Source: an uncultured Neomegalonema sp.
GTDB taxonomy: Bacteria; Pseudomonadota; Alphaproteobacteria; Rhodobacterales; Rhodobacteraceae
Reading direction: 5' to 3'
NCBI GenBank assembly: GCA_937995735.1
Contig: CALKIZ010000042.1
Span: 1 to 61,090 of the forward strand
DNA: 61,090 nucleotides
Both the position numbers and the translations under genes were made by a program. Shown here one piece after another: positions 1-10,800 of this stretch. Each line of letters begins with the position of its first letter. Within the stretch, counting starts at the first letter, position 1. Below the pieces are notes generated by a model. The model made no database searches. It was not told the origin of the DNA and saw only the letters and a list, made by a program, of their open reading frames with translations.

Positions 1-102
1 GAAGTCCGGTACAACCGACAGCGACGACATTCTTCGCCCGGCTACACCACACCCGGGCAGGCGAGACGGAACTTCACATCGCGAACCAATATCGCGGCGT
101 GA
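1..102 (+). pseudogene. IS3-family transposase (OrfB) C-terminal fragment, cut by window edge
   Basis: From base 1 the frame reads EVRYNRQRRHSSPGYTTP and stops with TGA at 100-102. The pattern YNR-x-RRHS-x-x-GY-x-(S/T)-P is the usual end of the DDE integrase-type transposase of IS3-family elements. Only the last 33 residues are inside the window, so I cannot say whether the element is intact outside it. The family call rests on this one C-terminal motif. Confidence 0.7.
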
Positions 103-116
103 TCAAATCAGCACAT

Positions 117-141
117 GGTCCGGTTTTAGGGGGCAACGTCA
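117..141 (+). repeat. Candidate right terminal inverted repeat of the IS3-type element
   Basis: Fifteen bases after the transposase stop lies a sequence whose reverse complement begins TGACGTTGCCCCC and continues TAAAACCGGACC. IS3-family ends typically start with TG and carry a run of C/G followed by a short AT-rich tract, so the element may end at the CA at 140-141. The left end is outside the window, so the inverted repeat cannot be paired. No clear gene or site is seen from 142 to 372. Confidence 0.4.
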
Positions 142-372
142 CAACCGACCCGCAGCGCTTTTGCTCAAACCATCAACATGGCACGCGCGTCGTACACGAG
201 CATACAAATCCACAGAATACATCTCCCCGCCTTCAGCTCTTTACTTCCAGCGTCCAGACTGCGGAATTTTACTCCGCTACGGCCAAATCACATGACCGTT
301 TCTGATGACCTATTTTACTCCGAGATTCACAATCGGATAAACCTGTCCAACTCAGCTCTTTGCGACAAGCCC

Positions 373-2481
373 CTATTTCGTCATATGCGCGACAACATTC
401 CGCAAAATTTGCGATACAGAATTATCGCAGTCGTTCTCTAATAGACTTCCGCAAAACGTAATTGATCCAACCGAGAAAACCGCACCGCCTTTCGGTAATT
501 CAAAATAGATCATGTCGGCGCGTAGGAGATCGTTCAGAGGTTCACCGGGCCAATTGGTAATGTGAGTCAGTTGCTCTTCCGGTACGAGGACAAAATCTTT
601 TCCATGGCCTTCGGAGCGTGCAAGAATAACAGCATCTTTGGGTGAGCCGAGGCGGAGATCATGACGGTCTAATTCGAACCCTGCTGCACCGCCACCGCAG
701 AGTCCAAAATCACCGATAATGTCATCGTCAACTCCATCGAATACCCAATGGTATTTTGGGTCGTGGCAAGTGCGGCGGTAATAAGAGCCGTTGAACTCTC
801 CTTGCGCCGTAAACCCGACCCCAGCTAACATTTGAGGGGGGCGACCACTGCGCCGCCATAACCCGCCATATGCACCATCAAATGCATTGTAATATTCGCC
901 CGGTTCGGCAGCCCAAGCGCGAATGCCGTCTTCAGCACGGCGAATTTCGATTATGCCGTCATTTTCAGAATGAATTGCGACACGCCAGTAGAATCCGTTG
1001 CCACCGAGGTATAAAAGATTTCCTCCATTATCACGATAGTTCTGAAGGGCATCTAATGTCTCGAGCGTATGATATTCTGGGTGTGTTGTCGTCATCACGG
1101 CATCGTATCCGGCGATGGATGAGACGCCATCGTCATGCAGTTCTTGATCTGTAATTACGTCATAGTCGATGTCTTTTGCATGTAGCCACGTGATCAAGTG
1201 ACTGTCGGCTTGAAAGTGTCGAAGTCCCGAACCTTTACCGCTGCCAAAAGTGATATAACCGGGGCGAAGATTGAAGAGCGGCCTGCAGTGAGAGGCATGA
1301 CAAATTCCTGAGCCATCGGGGTGAAAATTATAAGTTGAGCGTCCATATTTTGGATGTTCTGCCGGATTATGCGGATAGGCATCCCAAGCTGAGATACGAT
1401 CTTTCCAAGAGGGCTTGAAATCCGGGCGCGCGTGATTGCCATAAACTGTATAAGTGAAAGTAGGGATCAACACACATACTTTGGCTTTTGGTTTTCCCTT
1501 CGGAGCGCATACCCAAAACGGCATTGCATCTTCATGGTCACCAGACTTGATCCGCATGACATAAACGCCGGAAGGCATATCAGCAGGAATGTCAAAGGTG
1601 AAATTTGTCTCCCAGTTGAAATCATAGATGTCGTCTTCGTGGAAGTGTATTGCCGCATAATGATCTGGTGCGTGTCGCCAACACATCTCGCTACCATCCC
1701 ATTTAGAGCTGGTCATGGCGCGTGTGGGATAATTTATCAGGGATGCATGATGACCCAGTGGACCTGTATCCGTGACGGTTGTTGTTGGAATATCTTGAGA
1801 AAAATCCCACGCAGCAAGTATCTTGCCTTCGTTATAAATTTCCGGTGCTTCGATTTTACCGTTGAAATGATCGCAGTAGAGACCTTGCGACAAGCGCGCT
1901 CCAATGACAGCCCGGCCAGCGGCATTGCTTTGATGCTGCACATCTGTCTCTATTACTGTCTCTGGTGTGGTGCTATTGAGCGGAGATTGCCGCACAGAGA
2001 TTGCTCCGTTTTCACAGAGCGCTTCGAGTTGATACCAACTGCGAAGCTCTAACGGCTCATTTGTGCTGTATGAATTTCCCTCTACACGCAGAGCAGCAGC
2101 GCCGGTTTCGTCGATGACCAAAGATACATTTCCAATGCTCAAAACCGTTTGCGCAGTTTCTTTTGCAAGCATTGGAAACACGATTGCGCAAAGGCGAAAT
2201 GATCTGCCAAGTGTAAGGGTGCTATTGGTTACGGCATATGAGCCGGGATGAAATGGCTGATGCCCTGCATCGATTGTCCGTGCCGCGAACCAATGCTCTG
2301 CACTTTCCTCGATAATACCCGGGCTGTCGGGATTAGGGTCAGCGCAAATAGATCGTGTAAGCCAAGCCTGAACGGGCAAGTTAGTTTTAGAAGACAACTT
2401 ATATTCGATGGCTTCGCCGGGCCGCACCGACAAACGATTCGAATATCCAAGCAACGCGATATCGTCGTTTTCGTTTATCAC
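373..2481 (-). CDS. N,N-dimethylformamidase large (beta) subunit-like protein
   Basis: This 702-aa protein (GTG start) resembles the large subunit of N,N-dimethylformamidase, which hydrolyses dimethylformamide to dimethylamine and formate. Residues about 85-250 look like a LamG/concanavalin-type beta-sandwich. The C-terminal part (about 270-690) carries the family landmark around residues 339-350 (IPTFTYTVYGNH) and later HPEYHT and LGGNGFYW segments. Characterised family enzymes hold a mononuclear iron with two Tyr and one Glu; I cannot assign these here. No small-subunit gene is visible nearby, so substrate is uncertain and it may be another amide hydrolase. It is divergent from a peptide-type ABC importer, with about 166 bp between the start codons, which suggests shared regulation. 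No signal peptide is seen. Confidence 0.75.
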   Translation of the reverse strand: MINENDDIALLGYSNRLSVRPGEAIEYKLSSKTNLPVQAWLTRSICADPNPDSPGIIEESAEHWFAARTIDAGHQPFHPGSYAVTNSTLTLGRSFRLCAIVFPMLAKETAQTVLSIGNVSLVIDETGAAALRVEGNSYSTNEPLELRSWYQLEALCENGAISVRQSPLNSTTPETVIETDVQHQSNAAGRAVIGARLSQGLYCDHFNGKIEAPEIYNEGKILAAWDFSQDIPTTTVTDTGPLGHHASLINYPTRAMTSSKWDGSEMCWRHAPDHYAAIHFHEDDIYDFNWETNFTFDIPADMPSGVYVMRIKSGDHEDAMPFWVCAPKGKPKAKVCVLIPTFTYTVYGNHARPDFKPSWKDRISAWDAYPHNPAEHPKYGRSTYNFHPDGSGICHASHCRPLFNLRPGYITFGSGKGSGLRHFQADSHLITWLHAKDIDYDVITDQELHDDGVSSIAGYDAVMTTTHPEYHTLETLDALQNYRDNGGNLLYLGGNGFYWRVAIHSENDGIIEIRRAEDGIRAWAAEPGEYYNAFDGAYGGLWRRSGRPPQMLAGVGFTAQGEFNGSYYRRTCHDPKYHWVFDGVDDDIIGDFGLCGGGAAGFELDRHDLRLGSPKDAVILARSEGHGKDFVLVPEEQLTHITNWPGEPLNDLLRADMIYFELPKGGAVFSVGSITFCGSLLENDCDNSVSQILRNVVAHMTK

Positions 2482-2647
2482 GCTCTTGCTTTCATTAAAT
2501 TAAGCCTCAGGCAGCGCATACTATTGGATAGCAGAACGATTCTTATTCACAATAGGGTTGAGCATATTCGAGATCCGATGCAGGCTGTTATCTTGGCAGC
2601 GCAAAAAAATAAAAAGCTGCTTTCAAAATCCGTGGGAGGATATTGTG

Positions 2648-4240
2648 ATGATCAAGAAGTGGATCAGCAGTGCTGTGGTCGCTGCTACGAGTATTTTGGG
2701 CACTACATTTGCCCAAGCTGAGAAAGAGGGCGGCACGCTCGTTATGATCGTGCAGCCGGAGCCGCCATCGCTCGCGTCCTTTGTTTCGACATCGGGACCA
2801 ATCGGCTTGATGGCACCGAAGATTTACGAAGGTCTTCTCGACTATGACAAAGACCTGAAGGCTGTCCCGGCACTCGCCAAAAGTTGGGACGTGAGCGAGG
2901 ATGGTAAGACTGTCACGTTCAACTTGAATAAAGGTGTGAAATGGCATGACGGCGAACCGTTTACCTCTGCCGATGTGCAGTTCTCGATTATGAATGTATT
3001 GAGCAAAGTGCATCCGCGTGGCCCGAACTCCTTCAAAGAAGTCACCAGCATTGATACGCCGGATGATCATACTGCTGTGTTCAATCTAGCTAATCCAGCG
3101 CCTTATATGATGCGTGCTCTAAGCGCTTATGAATCGCCAATGGTTCCTAAGCATTTGCTTGAAGGGCAGGATATTAAGAGTTCCGATATTGCCAACAAGC
3201 CTGTCGGAACTGGTCCTTTTAAATTCGTAGAATGGAAAAAGGGTCAGTATATTCGTCTCGATAAGAACGAAGACTATTGGAAAGAAGGTTTGCCTTATCT
3301 CGACCGCATCGTTGGGCGCTTCATTCCTGATGCATCGACGCGCACAGCCGCGATGGAAAATGGTGAAGTGCATTACGGTGCTTACGGTGCAATCCCGAAT
3401 GTTGATGTCGTGCGTTTGCGCGAACTTGACAGCATCGGTGTCACCACCGACGGCTATGCAATGATCAATCCGGTTTCGTTGATCGAGTTTAATACAACGG
3501 TAGAACCATTCAATAATCCGGCGATTCGTAAGGCTATTTCGCTGACTCTCGACCGGCAATTCCTGATCGACAATATATGGTTCGGTTATGGCAAGCCTGC
3601 GACAAGTGCTTTGTCGAGCAGTTATTCGGCGACGGGTCTTTACGCGGAAGGAATGCCAAACTATCCCGGCAGGCCCAATGTTGAAGCCGCAAACAAACTT
3701 CTTGATGAAGCTGGTTTTAAGCCAGATGCGGATGGCGTTCGCGCCAAGGCAACGCTTGATCTTATTCCTTATGGGGAAGATTGGCGCCGTACGGGAGAGT
3801 ACATGAAGCAGGCTCTCGGTGATGTCGGGATCGAACTTGATCTACGCTATGAGGATGTTCCTTCTTGGTTGAAGCGCGTTTATGCCGATTACGATTTCGG
3901 TATGAATGTGAATTACTTCTATCAATTGCCTGATCCGGTGCTCGGTGTACACCGCCATTATAGTTCCGATCAGATCAGGCAGGGCACGCATTTCGTAAAT
4001 TCATCCCGGTATAAAAACCCTAAACTTGATGGGCTGATGGCAGATGCTTCGAAAGAGCCTGATGCGAAAAAGCGGAGTGCCGCATATAAAGAAATTCAAG
4101 AGATCCTTGCAGATGATATGCCGGTGGTAAATTTGCATGAAATGAAGTTCCTTACGGTCTTCAATTCAAAACTTAAGGGTCATGAACTTTCTGGATTGGG
4201 CGCTTATGGTTCTTTTGAGCGCACATGGTTTGATGAGTAA
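2648..4240 (+). CDS. ABC transporter substrate-binding protein, family 5 (peptide/opine/nickel type)
   Basis: A 530-aa periplasmic solute-binding protein of the DppA/OppA class (SBP_bac_5). The start at 2648 is chosen because GGAGGA lies at 2635-2640 and the first residues form a good signal peptide (MIKKWISSAVVAATSILG, then an AQA cleavage site near residue 24). Upstream in-frame codons would spoil it. Typical family features follow: VPALAKSWDVSEDGKTVTF, the KWHDGEPFTSADV block and the PVGTGPFKFVEW segment. It is the first gene of an operon with two permeases and a fused ATPase. The divergent amidase-like gene hints that the ligand could be an amide-containing compound, but the ligand is not readable from sequence. 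Confidence 0.9.
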   Translation: MIKKWISSAVVAATSILGTTFAQAEKEGGTLVMIVQPEPPSLASFVSTSGPIGLMAPKIYEGLLDYDKDLKAVPALAKSWDVSEDGKTVTFNLNKGVKWHDGEPFTSADVQFSIMNVLSKVHPRGPNSFKEVTSIDTPDDHTAVFNLANPAPYMMRALSAYESPMVPKHLLEGQDIKSSDIANKPVGTGPFKFVEWKKGQYIRLDKNEDYWKEGLPYLDRIVGRFIPDASTRTAAMENGEVHYGAYGAIPNVDVVRLRELDSIGVTTDGYAMINPVSLIEFNTTVEPFNNPAIRKAISLTLDRQFLIDNIWFGYGKPATSALSSSYSATGLYAEGMPNYPGRPNVEAANKLLDEAGFKPDADGVRAKATLDLIPYGEDWRRTGEYMKQALGDVGIELDLRYEDVPSWLKRVYADYDFGMNVNYFYQLPDPVLGVHRHYSSDQIRQGTHFVNSSRYKNPKLDGLMADASKEPDAKKRSAAYKEIQEILADDMPVVNLHEMKFLTVFNSKLKGHELSGLGAYGSFERTWFDE

Positions 4241-4282
4241 AATGAACCTCATGCGAAACGGCTCACGTCGGTTAGTACAGAC

Positions 4283-5275
4283 ATGAGCCACGCTTCAAAG
4301 CGCCTGCGCTATGTCCTCAAAAGACTATTGCAGGCGTTCCCCATCGTTCTTGCGATCGTCGTTGTGAACTTCTTTTTGCTGCATATGGCAGAAGGAGATG
4401 CTGTCGATGTACTCGCGGGGGAGGCAGGGTCAGCTACGCCGGAATATATGGCGGAATTGCGTAAAAAGTTTGGATTAGACCAACCTCTGCCCGTGCAGCT
4501 TTTGGTGTATCTTAAGAACGTTTTTACATTCGATCTTGGTTATTCTTTCCGGCATGAAATGCCGGTTCTCGACCTTGTACTTGATCGTTTTATTCCGACG
4601 CTTTTGTTGATGATCAGCACTATCATTCTCGCCGTTGGTGTCGGTATTGTTCTCGGACTACTCGCTGCATCGGGCTTGAACACATGGCGCGATACAATGA
4701 TTTCAGTGTTTGCTTTGGTGACGTACGCGACGCCGCTGTTCTGGGTCGGGTTGATGTTTATCGTGATCTTTTCGTTGAACCTCGGTTGGTTTCCGACCAG
4801 TGGTATGAAAAACGTCGCGGCATTCAATGATCCATGGAGTTGGGCGAACATTAAGGATGTTGCGCATCATCTTGTCTTGCCGACAATCACACTATCGCTT
4901 TTCTATCTCGCGCTTTACACACGGTTGATGCGGGCATCTATGCTTGAACAAGCCGGGATGGATTATGTCACCACTGCCCGTGCCAAAGGTCTGACCGAAC
5001 GCCGCATTATGTTTGTCCATGTTCTGCGGAACGCCTTATTACCGGTGGTGACAATGGCCGGCGTACAGGTCGGTGCATTGATTGGTGGATCAGTTATCGT
5101 TGAGTCGGTCTTTGCATGGCCGGGTTTGGGGATGCTTGCATTTGAAGCCCTGTTTGCCCGTGATCTAAATTTACTGCTCGGAATTTTTCTTCTTTCCGCT
5201 TTGCTGGTGGTTGCGGTGAATCTGATTGTTGACATTATTTATTCGTCGCTTGACCCGCGTATCGAGGTAGGCTGA
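4283..5275 (+). CDS. ABC transporter permease, DppB/OppB type
   Basis: A 330-aa inner-membrane permease with an N-terminal transmembrane helix (residues about 15-33), a periplasmic segment and further helices. The cytoplasmic EAA loop is visible as DYVTTARAKGLTERRI followed by HVLRNALLPVV. Length and topology match the DppB class of peptide importers. It begins 42 nt after the binding-protein gene and its TGA shares one base with the next start (TGATG at 5273-5277), so it is translationally coupled to the second permease. Confidence 0.9.
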   Translation: MSHASKRLRYVLKRLLQAFPIVLAIVVVNFFLLHMAEGDAVDVLAGEAGSATPEYMAELRKKFGLDQPLPVQLLVYLKNVFTFDLGYSFRHEMPVLDLVLDRFIPTLLLMISTIILAVGVGIVLGLLAASGLNTWRDTMISVFALVTYATPLFWVGLMFIVIFSLNLGWFPTSGMKNVAAFNDPWSWANIKDVAHHLVLPTITLSLFYLALYTRLMRASMLEQAGMDYVTTARAKGLTERRIMFVHVLRNALLPVVTMAGVQVGALIGGSVIVESVFAWPGLGMLAFEALFARDLNLLLGIFLLSALLVVAVNLIVDIIYSSLDPRIEVG

Positions 5276-6108
5276 TGCGGAACTTTTGGAAGCTATTCAA
5301 AAGAAACCGTTCCGCTGTTGCCGGGCTGGTCATACTCCTCTTCATTATTGTGATGGCGGCAACGGCGCATCTTTTTTTCCCAGAAGATCCATTCAGACTT
5401 GTTGGTCGGTCAATGTCTGCTCCGGGAACAAATGGATTTCTTCTTGGTAGCGACTCTCTTGGTCGCGATGTTGCCTCCGGTATTGCTCATGGTGCGAAGA
5501 CATCCTTACTTATCGGATTGCTCGCGACAATCGTAGCGGTCGGGTTTGGAACCATCATGGGCGGGTTGGCCGGATATTATGGAGGTATCATTGATGACTT
5601 ATTGATGCGCATTACTGAGATGTTTCAAACTATTCCTTCTTTTGTTTTTGCGATTTTGCTGGTGGCGATTATGAAGCCATCTATTGAAAGTATCGTTATC
5701 GCCATTGCCGTTGTTTCTTGGCCCGCTGTTGCCCGTCTTGTGCGTGGTGAATTTCTATCCCTAAAAAATCGAGAATTTGTGCAAGCCTGCCATACGCTGG
5801 GTATGAGCGACATCCGGATTATGCTGGGAGAAATTTTGCCAAACTGTCTGTCGCCCATCATCGTTATTGGGTCATTGATGGTTGCAACTGCAATTCTTAT
5901 TGAGAGCGGTCTTGCATTTTTGGGTTTAGGTGACCCCAATATCATGAGTTGGGGTTTCCAAGTTGGAGCAGGACGTACTTTGCTGCGTTCGGCATGGTGG
6001 ATCGTAACGTTCCCCGGCCTTGCAATTTTGATCACTGTCCTTGCAATTAATCTGGTCGGAGAGGGTCTAAATGATGCTTTGAATCCACGCCTGCGGGAAC
6101 GCCAATGA
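5275..6108 (+). CDS. ABC transporter permease, DppC/OppC type
   Basis: A 277-aa inner-membrane permease that pairs with the upstream DppB-type protein. The N-terminus RNFWKLFKRNRSAVAGLVIL is typical of the OppC_N domain and is followed by the GTNGFLLGSDSLGRDV block. The EAA loop is REFVQACHTLGMSDIRIML followed by EILPNCLSPIIV. The start overlaps the previous stop by one base, and its own stop overlaps the ATPase start by four bases (ATGA at 6105-6108), as in a tightly coupled transporter operon. Confidence 0.9.
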   Translation: MRNFWKLFKRNRSAVAGLVILLFIIVMAATAHLFFPEDPFRLVGRSMSAPGTNGFLLGSDSLGRDVASGIAHGAKTSLLIGLLATIVAVGFGTIMGGLAGYYGGIIDDLLMRITEMFQTIPSFVFAILLVAIMKPSIESIVIAIAVVSWPAVARLVRGEFLSLKNREFVQACHTLGMSDIRIMLGEILPNCLSPIIVIGSLMVATAILIESGLAFLGLGDPNIMSWGFQVGAGRTLLRSAWWIVTFPGLAILITVLAINLVGEGLNDALNPRLRERQ

Positions 6109-7718
6109 GTCTGTTGGAAATTCGTAATCTGCACATTTGCTTGCCTGAGGGGTCAGAGCGGCCCTTTGCGGTTGAGGCGGTTAATCTTGATCTGGCCCCG
6201 AATGAAATCCTTTGTATCGTTGGTGAAAGTGGATCAGGGAAATCCCTAACAGCACGGGCGGTTATGGGATTGCTTCCAAAGCCTCATGTTCGCGTTACCC
6301 ATGGCAGCATCAAGATGGATGGCGAAGATCTCGTCAATGTATCCGATGCGAGAATGCGTGAGATTCGCGGCAGCGATATTTCAATGATCTTTCAGGAACC
6401 GATGACGGCCTTGAATCCTGTTATGACCATCGGCGATCAGATTGATGAAGTATTTCGTTTTCACGTCTCGATGAAGAAAAAAGAACGCCGCCAAAAGGCG
6501 CTTGCCCTACTGAGTGACGTTCATCTTCCCGATCCATTACAAATCATGCTCGCTTATCCACATGAACTCTCGGGTGGTCAGAGACAGCGGGCGATGATTG
6601 CAATGGCGCTTGCGCTTGACCCGAAAATTCTAATTGCTGATGAGCCGACAACAGCCCTCGATGTTACGACCCAAGCTCAAATCTTAAAACTGATCAAAGA
6701 GATGCAGGCGTCGCACAATACGGGCGTTCTCTTTATCACTCATGATTTTGGTGTCGTTGCTGATATTGCTGACCGGGTTGCCGTGATGCAGCAAGGTAAG
6801 CTCGTCGAATCCGGTACGACAGACGAGGTTTTGAACAATCCGCAACATCCTTATACGCAAGCGCTGATAGCTGCCGTTCCCAGCCTCTCCCCGCGACAAC
6901 CCCGGGATCAATCTGCCGAACCCGTTTTACAAGTAGAGGCATTGACCAAAGTATTTCGAAGCGGCGGTGGTTTTTTCGGCTTTGGCGGCGAAGAGCGTAT
7001 GGTCAAGGCCGCGAGCGATGTAACGCTGGAACTTCGCAAAGGCGAAACGCTTGGTATTGTTGGTGAGAGTGGCTCGGGAAAATCTACAGTCGCAAGGTGC
7101 ATTGTGCGTCTGGTCGATGCCGATGATGGAAAGATTTTACTCAACGGAACCGATCTAAGACCATTAAGCCGCGCAGAAATGCGGCCTTTGCGTGCAAATA
7201 TCCAGATGGTGTTCCAAGACCCGTTTGCGTCGCTAAACCCGCGTACCCGTGTGGGCAAAATTATCTCGCAAGGACCGTTGATTCAGGGTGTTCCTATCAA
7301 AGAAGCTCAAGCGAAAGCGCGCGAGTTACTCTCGATTGTTGGTCTTGATAAGCGCGCTTACGACCGTTATCCGCACGAGTTTTCCGGTGGCCAGCGACAA
7401 CGAATTGGCATCGCGCGGGCTTTGGCGTTGAACCCGGATGTTTTAGTGGCAGATGAACCGGTTTCCGCTCTGGATGTTTCAATACAGGCGCAGATATTAA
7501 AGCTGCTCGATAAGATCCGCGAACGGATGACGCTTTCGATGATCTTTATCACGCACGACTTGCGCGTCGCAGCGCAGGTTTGCGACCGCCTTGCCGTCAT
7601 GCGTTACGGCGAAGTCGTTGAAACAGGGCCAACAGCGGAAATATTCGCTAATCCGCAGGCTGCTTACACAAAAGAACTATTGGCAGCGGTTCCGGGTCAA
7701 AGTTGGTCAACGGCTTAG
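6105..7718 (+). CDS. ABC transporter ATPase with two fused nucleotide-binding domains (DppD-DppF type)
   Basis: A 537-aa cytoplasmic ATPase that contains both NBDs of a peptide/nickel importer in one chain. NBD1 has Walker A GESGSGKS at 40-47, signature LSGGQ at 155-159 and Walker B ILIADE at 175-180. NBD2 has Walker A GESGSGKS at 320-327, signature FSGGQ at 426-430 and Walker B VLVADE at 446-451. Each domain ends with the oligopeptide-transporter tail (NPQHPYTQAL and NPQAAYTKELL). It energises the two permeases encoded just upstream and is the last gene of the operon. No clear terminator follows in the 116 bp to the convergent gene. Confidence 0.93.
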   Translation: MSLLEIRNLHICLPEGSERPFAVEAVNLDLAPNEILCIVGESGSGKSLTARAVMGLLPKPHVRVTHGSIKMDGEDLVNVSDARMREIRGSDISMIFQEPMTALNPVMTIGDQIDEVFRFHVSMKKKERRQKALALLSDVHLPDPLQIMLAYPHELSGGQRQRAMIAMALALDPKILIADEPTTALDVTTQAQILKLIKEMQASHNTGVLFITHDFGVVADIADRVAVMQQGKLVESGTTDEVLNNPQHPYTQALIAAVPSLSPRQPRDQSAEPVLQVEALTKVFRSGGGFFGFGGEERMVKAASDVTLELRKGETLGIVGESGSGKSTVARCIVRLVDADDGKILLNGTDLRPLSRAEMRPLRANIQMVFQDPFASLNPRTRVGKIISQGPLIQGVPIKEAQAKARELLSIVGLDKRAYDRYPHEFSGGQRQRIGIARALALNPDVLVADEPVSALDVSIQAQILKLLDKIRERMTLSMIFITHDLRVAAQVCDRLAVMRYGEVVETGPTAEIFANPQAAYTKELLAAVPGQSWSTA

Positions 7719-7834
7719 TTTAAATATGGTCATGATTTTATATGCCCTCCTACAAAGCCGGGGCTGAAAATTTGTCAGAGGGTTAGGCTGAAAATCCGGT
7801 GGGGTTACGAGATAAAATCTATGTATGCGTCTAT

Positions 7835-10800
7835 CTATTCAGTCGGGCGAAAGCCGGAAGTGAAGCCAACCCGATCAAATTCATCCCAGATAGAGTCGTC
7901 TAGTTTGATTCTTAATCGCGCGTAGAAACCGGACTGATAAAGATCCCGGAGGCGCTCTTCTTCGATATCAATGTGATTATATCCAATGCCGATTTGTACA
8001 TTTTGAATAATGTTTGCTTTCAATTCGACTCCAACGCCGAGGGTCACATTGTCACCGTCATTATCTGTGAAGGCGGAGACATTACCGCCAAGCGCGAAGC
8101 GATCTCCGCCAAAGCGCCCTTTGGTAAAATCAAAACCAAAGTCAACTTCTGCTCCGGCACGCATCAAGTGTAATGTCGAATCTGCAGAGAAGTTGTCACT
8201 ATCGAAATCCACATGTTCGCCAGAATATCTTGCGTTCAAGCGGATATCATTGCTTGGATGATATGCTCCTCCAAAACTCCAGCGATGTGTTACTTCGCGC
8301 TGCGTAGAATCATCATCAACTTCCAGCTCGTACAGGCCCAAGCCTCTAAGCCGCGTATCATGTTCAGGCCGGTAGGCGGCTCCGAAACGTAACCGATCCC
8401 GCAGCCGATCATTACTTCGTAAATCGGTCGCAAAACGATTACGGAAGAGCAATGTTAAATCTTCGTTCAGTTCATAACCAATGGCGGTATTCGTGTTGAT
8501 ACCAAGACCACGCTCGTCACGTTCGACTTCGATATCATTACGCAAGATCAGGCCTTGTTCGTTATTTTCATAAGCAAAACCGAGTGTGGCAGCAGAGGAT
8601 CGATTTTCACCTTCGTTAAGTGGCTCGACATGTTCAGCGGTTACCCGCATCGCCAAATTTTCGGTTAAATCCCATTTCGCTTTGATCCCATTCGCAGCAC
8701 CACTATTCCCGCCGCCATTCGCACCCTGACGATACTCTGAAAAACTTTCGATGTTGCTCGTAACTTCGTACTCTGCGCCAATTCGAGTTATAAAATTTGT
8801 GCTCGCTCCATCACCGAGGCCGAAAAAACCGGTATTTGTGCTGGAGATCTCGTTTAATGCGTAAAGACGCAAAGTCGGATTCCATTGATATTCTCCACCT
8901 GTGCTCAAACGCCAGTTATTTGTCTCGGTGAAGTCTTGTTCGAATTCTAGGTTCAGCGAACTATTGGGAAGGAAATGTGGACGCCAAGTAGCGCCAATGA
9001 TCCCGCTATAGACTTCATTGGTCGTATCGTCACTTTGGCGTGTTTCGACAGCTCTAGTTCCAAACTTTAAGTCAAAGGATTGATCAAACGAATACCGCCC
9101 TAGCACTTCTGTGCCAAATCTACGATCATTGGTTTCTAAGTCGCGTGTGTATAAGGAGTCTGTGTTAATACTAAATCGTTCGGTAACAAAATGGTCTGTG
9201 GTAACACGTACTTCTTCGCGGCCCGGCGCAAGAGAAGAGTTTGGGATATCGAAATCTTCATCAGTACGAGCAGCTTCGGCTCGAATGTTATTTCTATCAC
9301 TACGATACTCATAAGATATCCGTCCAGCGTAGCCGGTTTCGTCAAAGCGGTTTTCTGTTTGAGATAATTCAACTTGTACATTACCGAAGCCCCCGCGCCC
9401 GGCTTCGACGTAGGCCGAACGCACTTTACGGCGTTCATCAGACTCAGCAGCCGCATTCGAATGAACTTCACGATAACCGACGGCTAGACCCTCAAAAGGT
9501 TCAACACGGACTTCGCCGCCATAGATCAAGTAGTTGTCGCTGGACCCTTCTTCTGTTTCAAAAGTTACTCGGATAGAAACAGGGTTTAGATCTTCGTCAA
9601 TTAACGGAATTGGTCGGTTAAAGATCAATGCACCACGGAAGAAGTCGAGTGTATAATCTGAGAAACGTGTTTGACGTTGCTCGGAGATAATGACGCTTGG
9701 TTGATCGCGGTCACGTGTGATGATTTCAATGATTTCGCTACCCTCGACGATTCCATCTAAATCGAAATCATAAGGACCGGAAACGCCGCGCCCACGTTGC
9801 TCTAAGACACGCTGATTGTCATCGGTTTCTGCTATAAATAAATCGACTGTGACCGGACCTTTTTCGATATGTGCGCGACCACCAGTTAGGGATCGGCGTA
9901 ATGCACCCAAGCGAATTGTATCTGCTTGCGGTTCAACAGCAATGTCACCATAGAGAATGAATGATTGTTCTCGTTCAACTTTGACATATATCTTCGAGTT
10001 TGAGTGTGCATCAAATCCCCGTTCCGAATTATCACCGTAGACTGGATAGAATTCATCTCTACGAATGTCCCGGAACAGACGCTCTTCAGTATCTTGATCG
10101 CTGTCATAACGAAGCGTCAAAAGGTTCTGGCCAAGAATTTTTCCTTTTAAATAAAGCTGACCGCGTACACCTTCCGTAGTTTCTTCGAAAGAAGAAATCT
10201 CATCGTCTTCGATAAGGCCTTCAAGATCACTTCCATCTTCGCCAAACCGGATTGCGCCTTCAATTACACCTGCGAATACACGTTCATTTAGGTCTGGCGA
10301 AAACGCGATTTGGGTTTTGACCGTTGCAAAGTCGGCTTCAATTCCTATGGTTTCGTTACCGACCAGATCCGGAGGAATGAAATCGAATGTTGCTTCACCG
10401 TTATCAATATACGCTTGCAGGCCGTGTGTAGCATCGCGAATATCCTGTACATCCCAAGTGCCATTCTGAGCAGTTAAGGTCACCTCGGCTGGAACACGCA
10501 CCAATCGGCCCGCATCATCAACAATACGCATTGCAACGGGAATCCGCGCACGGGAATCCGCTGGTGCATTTTCAGGAACGACAAAGACGATACCGGTTGG
10601 TTTGCCCGGAGCATAAACAGTAATTGTCTCGTTGCCGCGATCATTTCCAAACCGGTCGGTTAGAATAACGGAGATTTTATTCTCACCAGACTGTAAGCGG
10701 AGAGCAACATATTCTATTGCCTGCACACCGCGCTCAGTGTGAGTGACTTTTGCGCCGATTTGCGAATTGGAAATTGCCTCTCCGTTTACTTCGAGACGTA

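Noticed and set aside
99-441. Two overlapping short plus-strand frames downstream of the IS3 fragment
   Set aside because: They run through the IS end and the 3' end of the DMFase-like gene, without start signals or domains.
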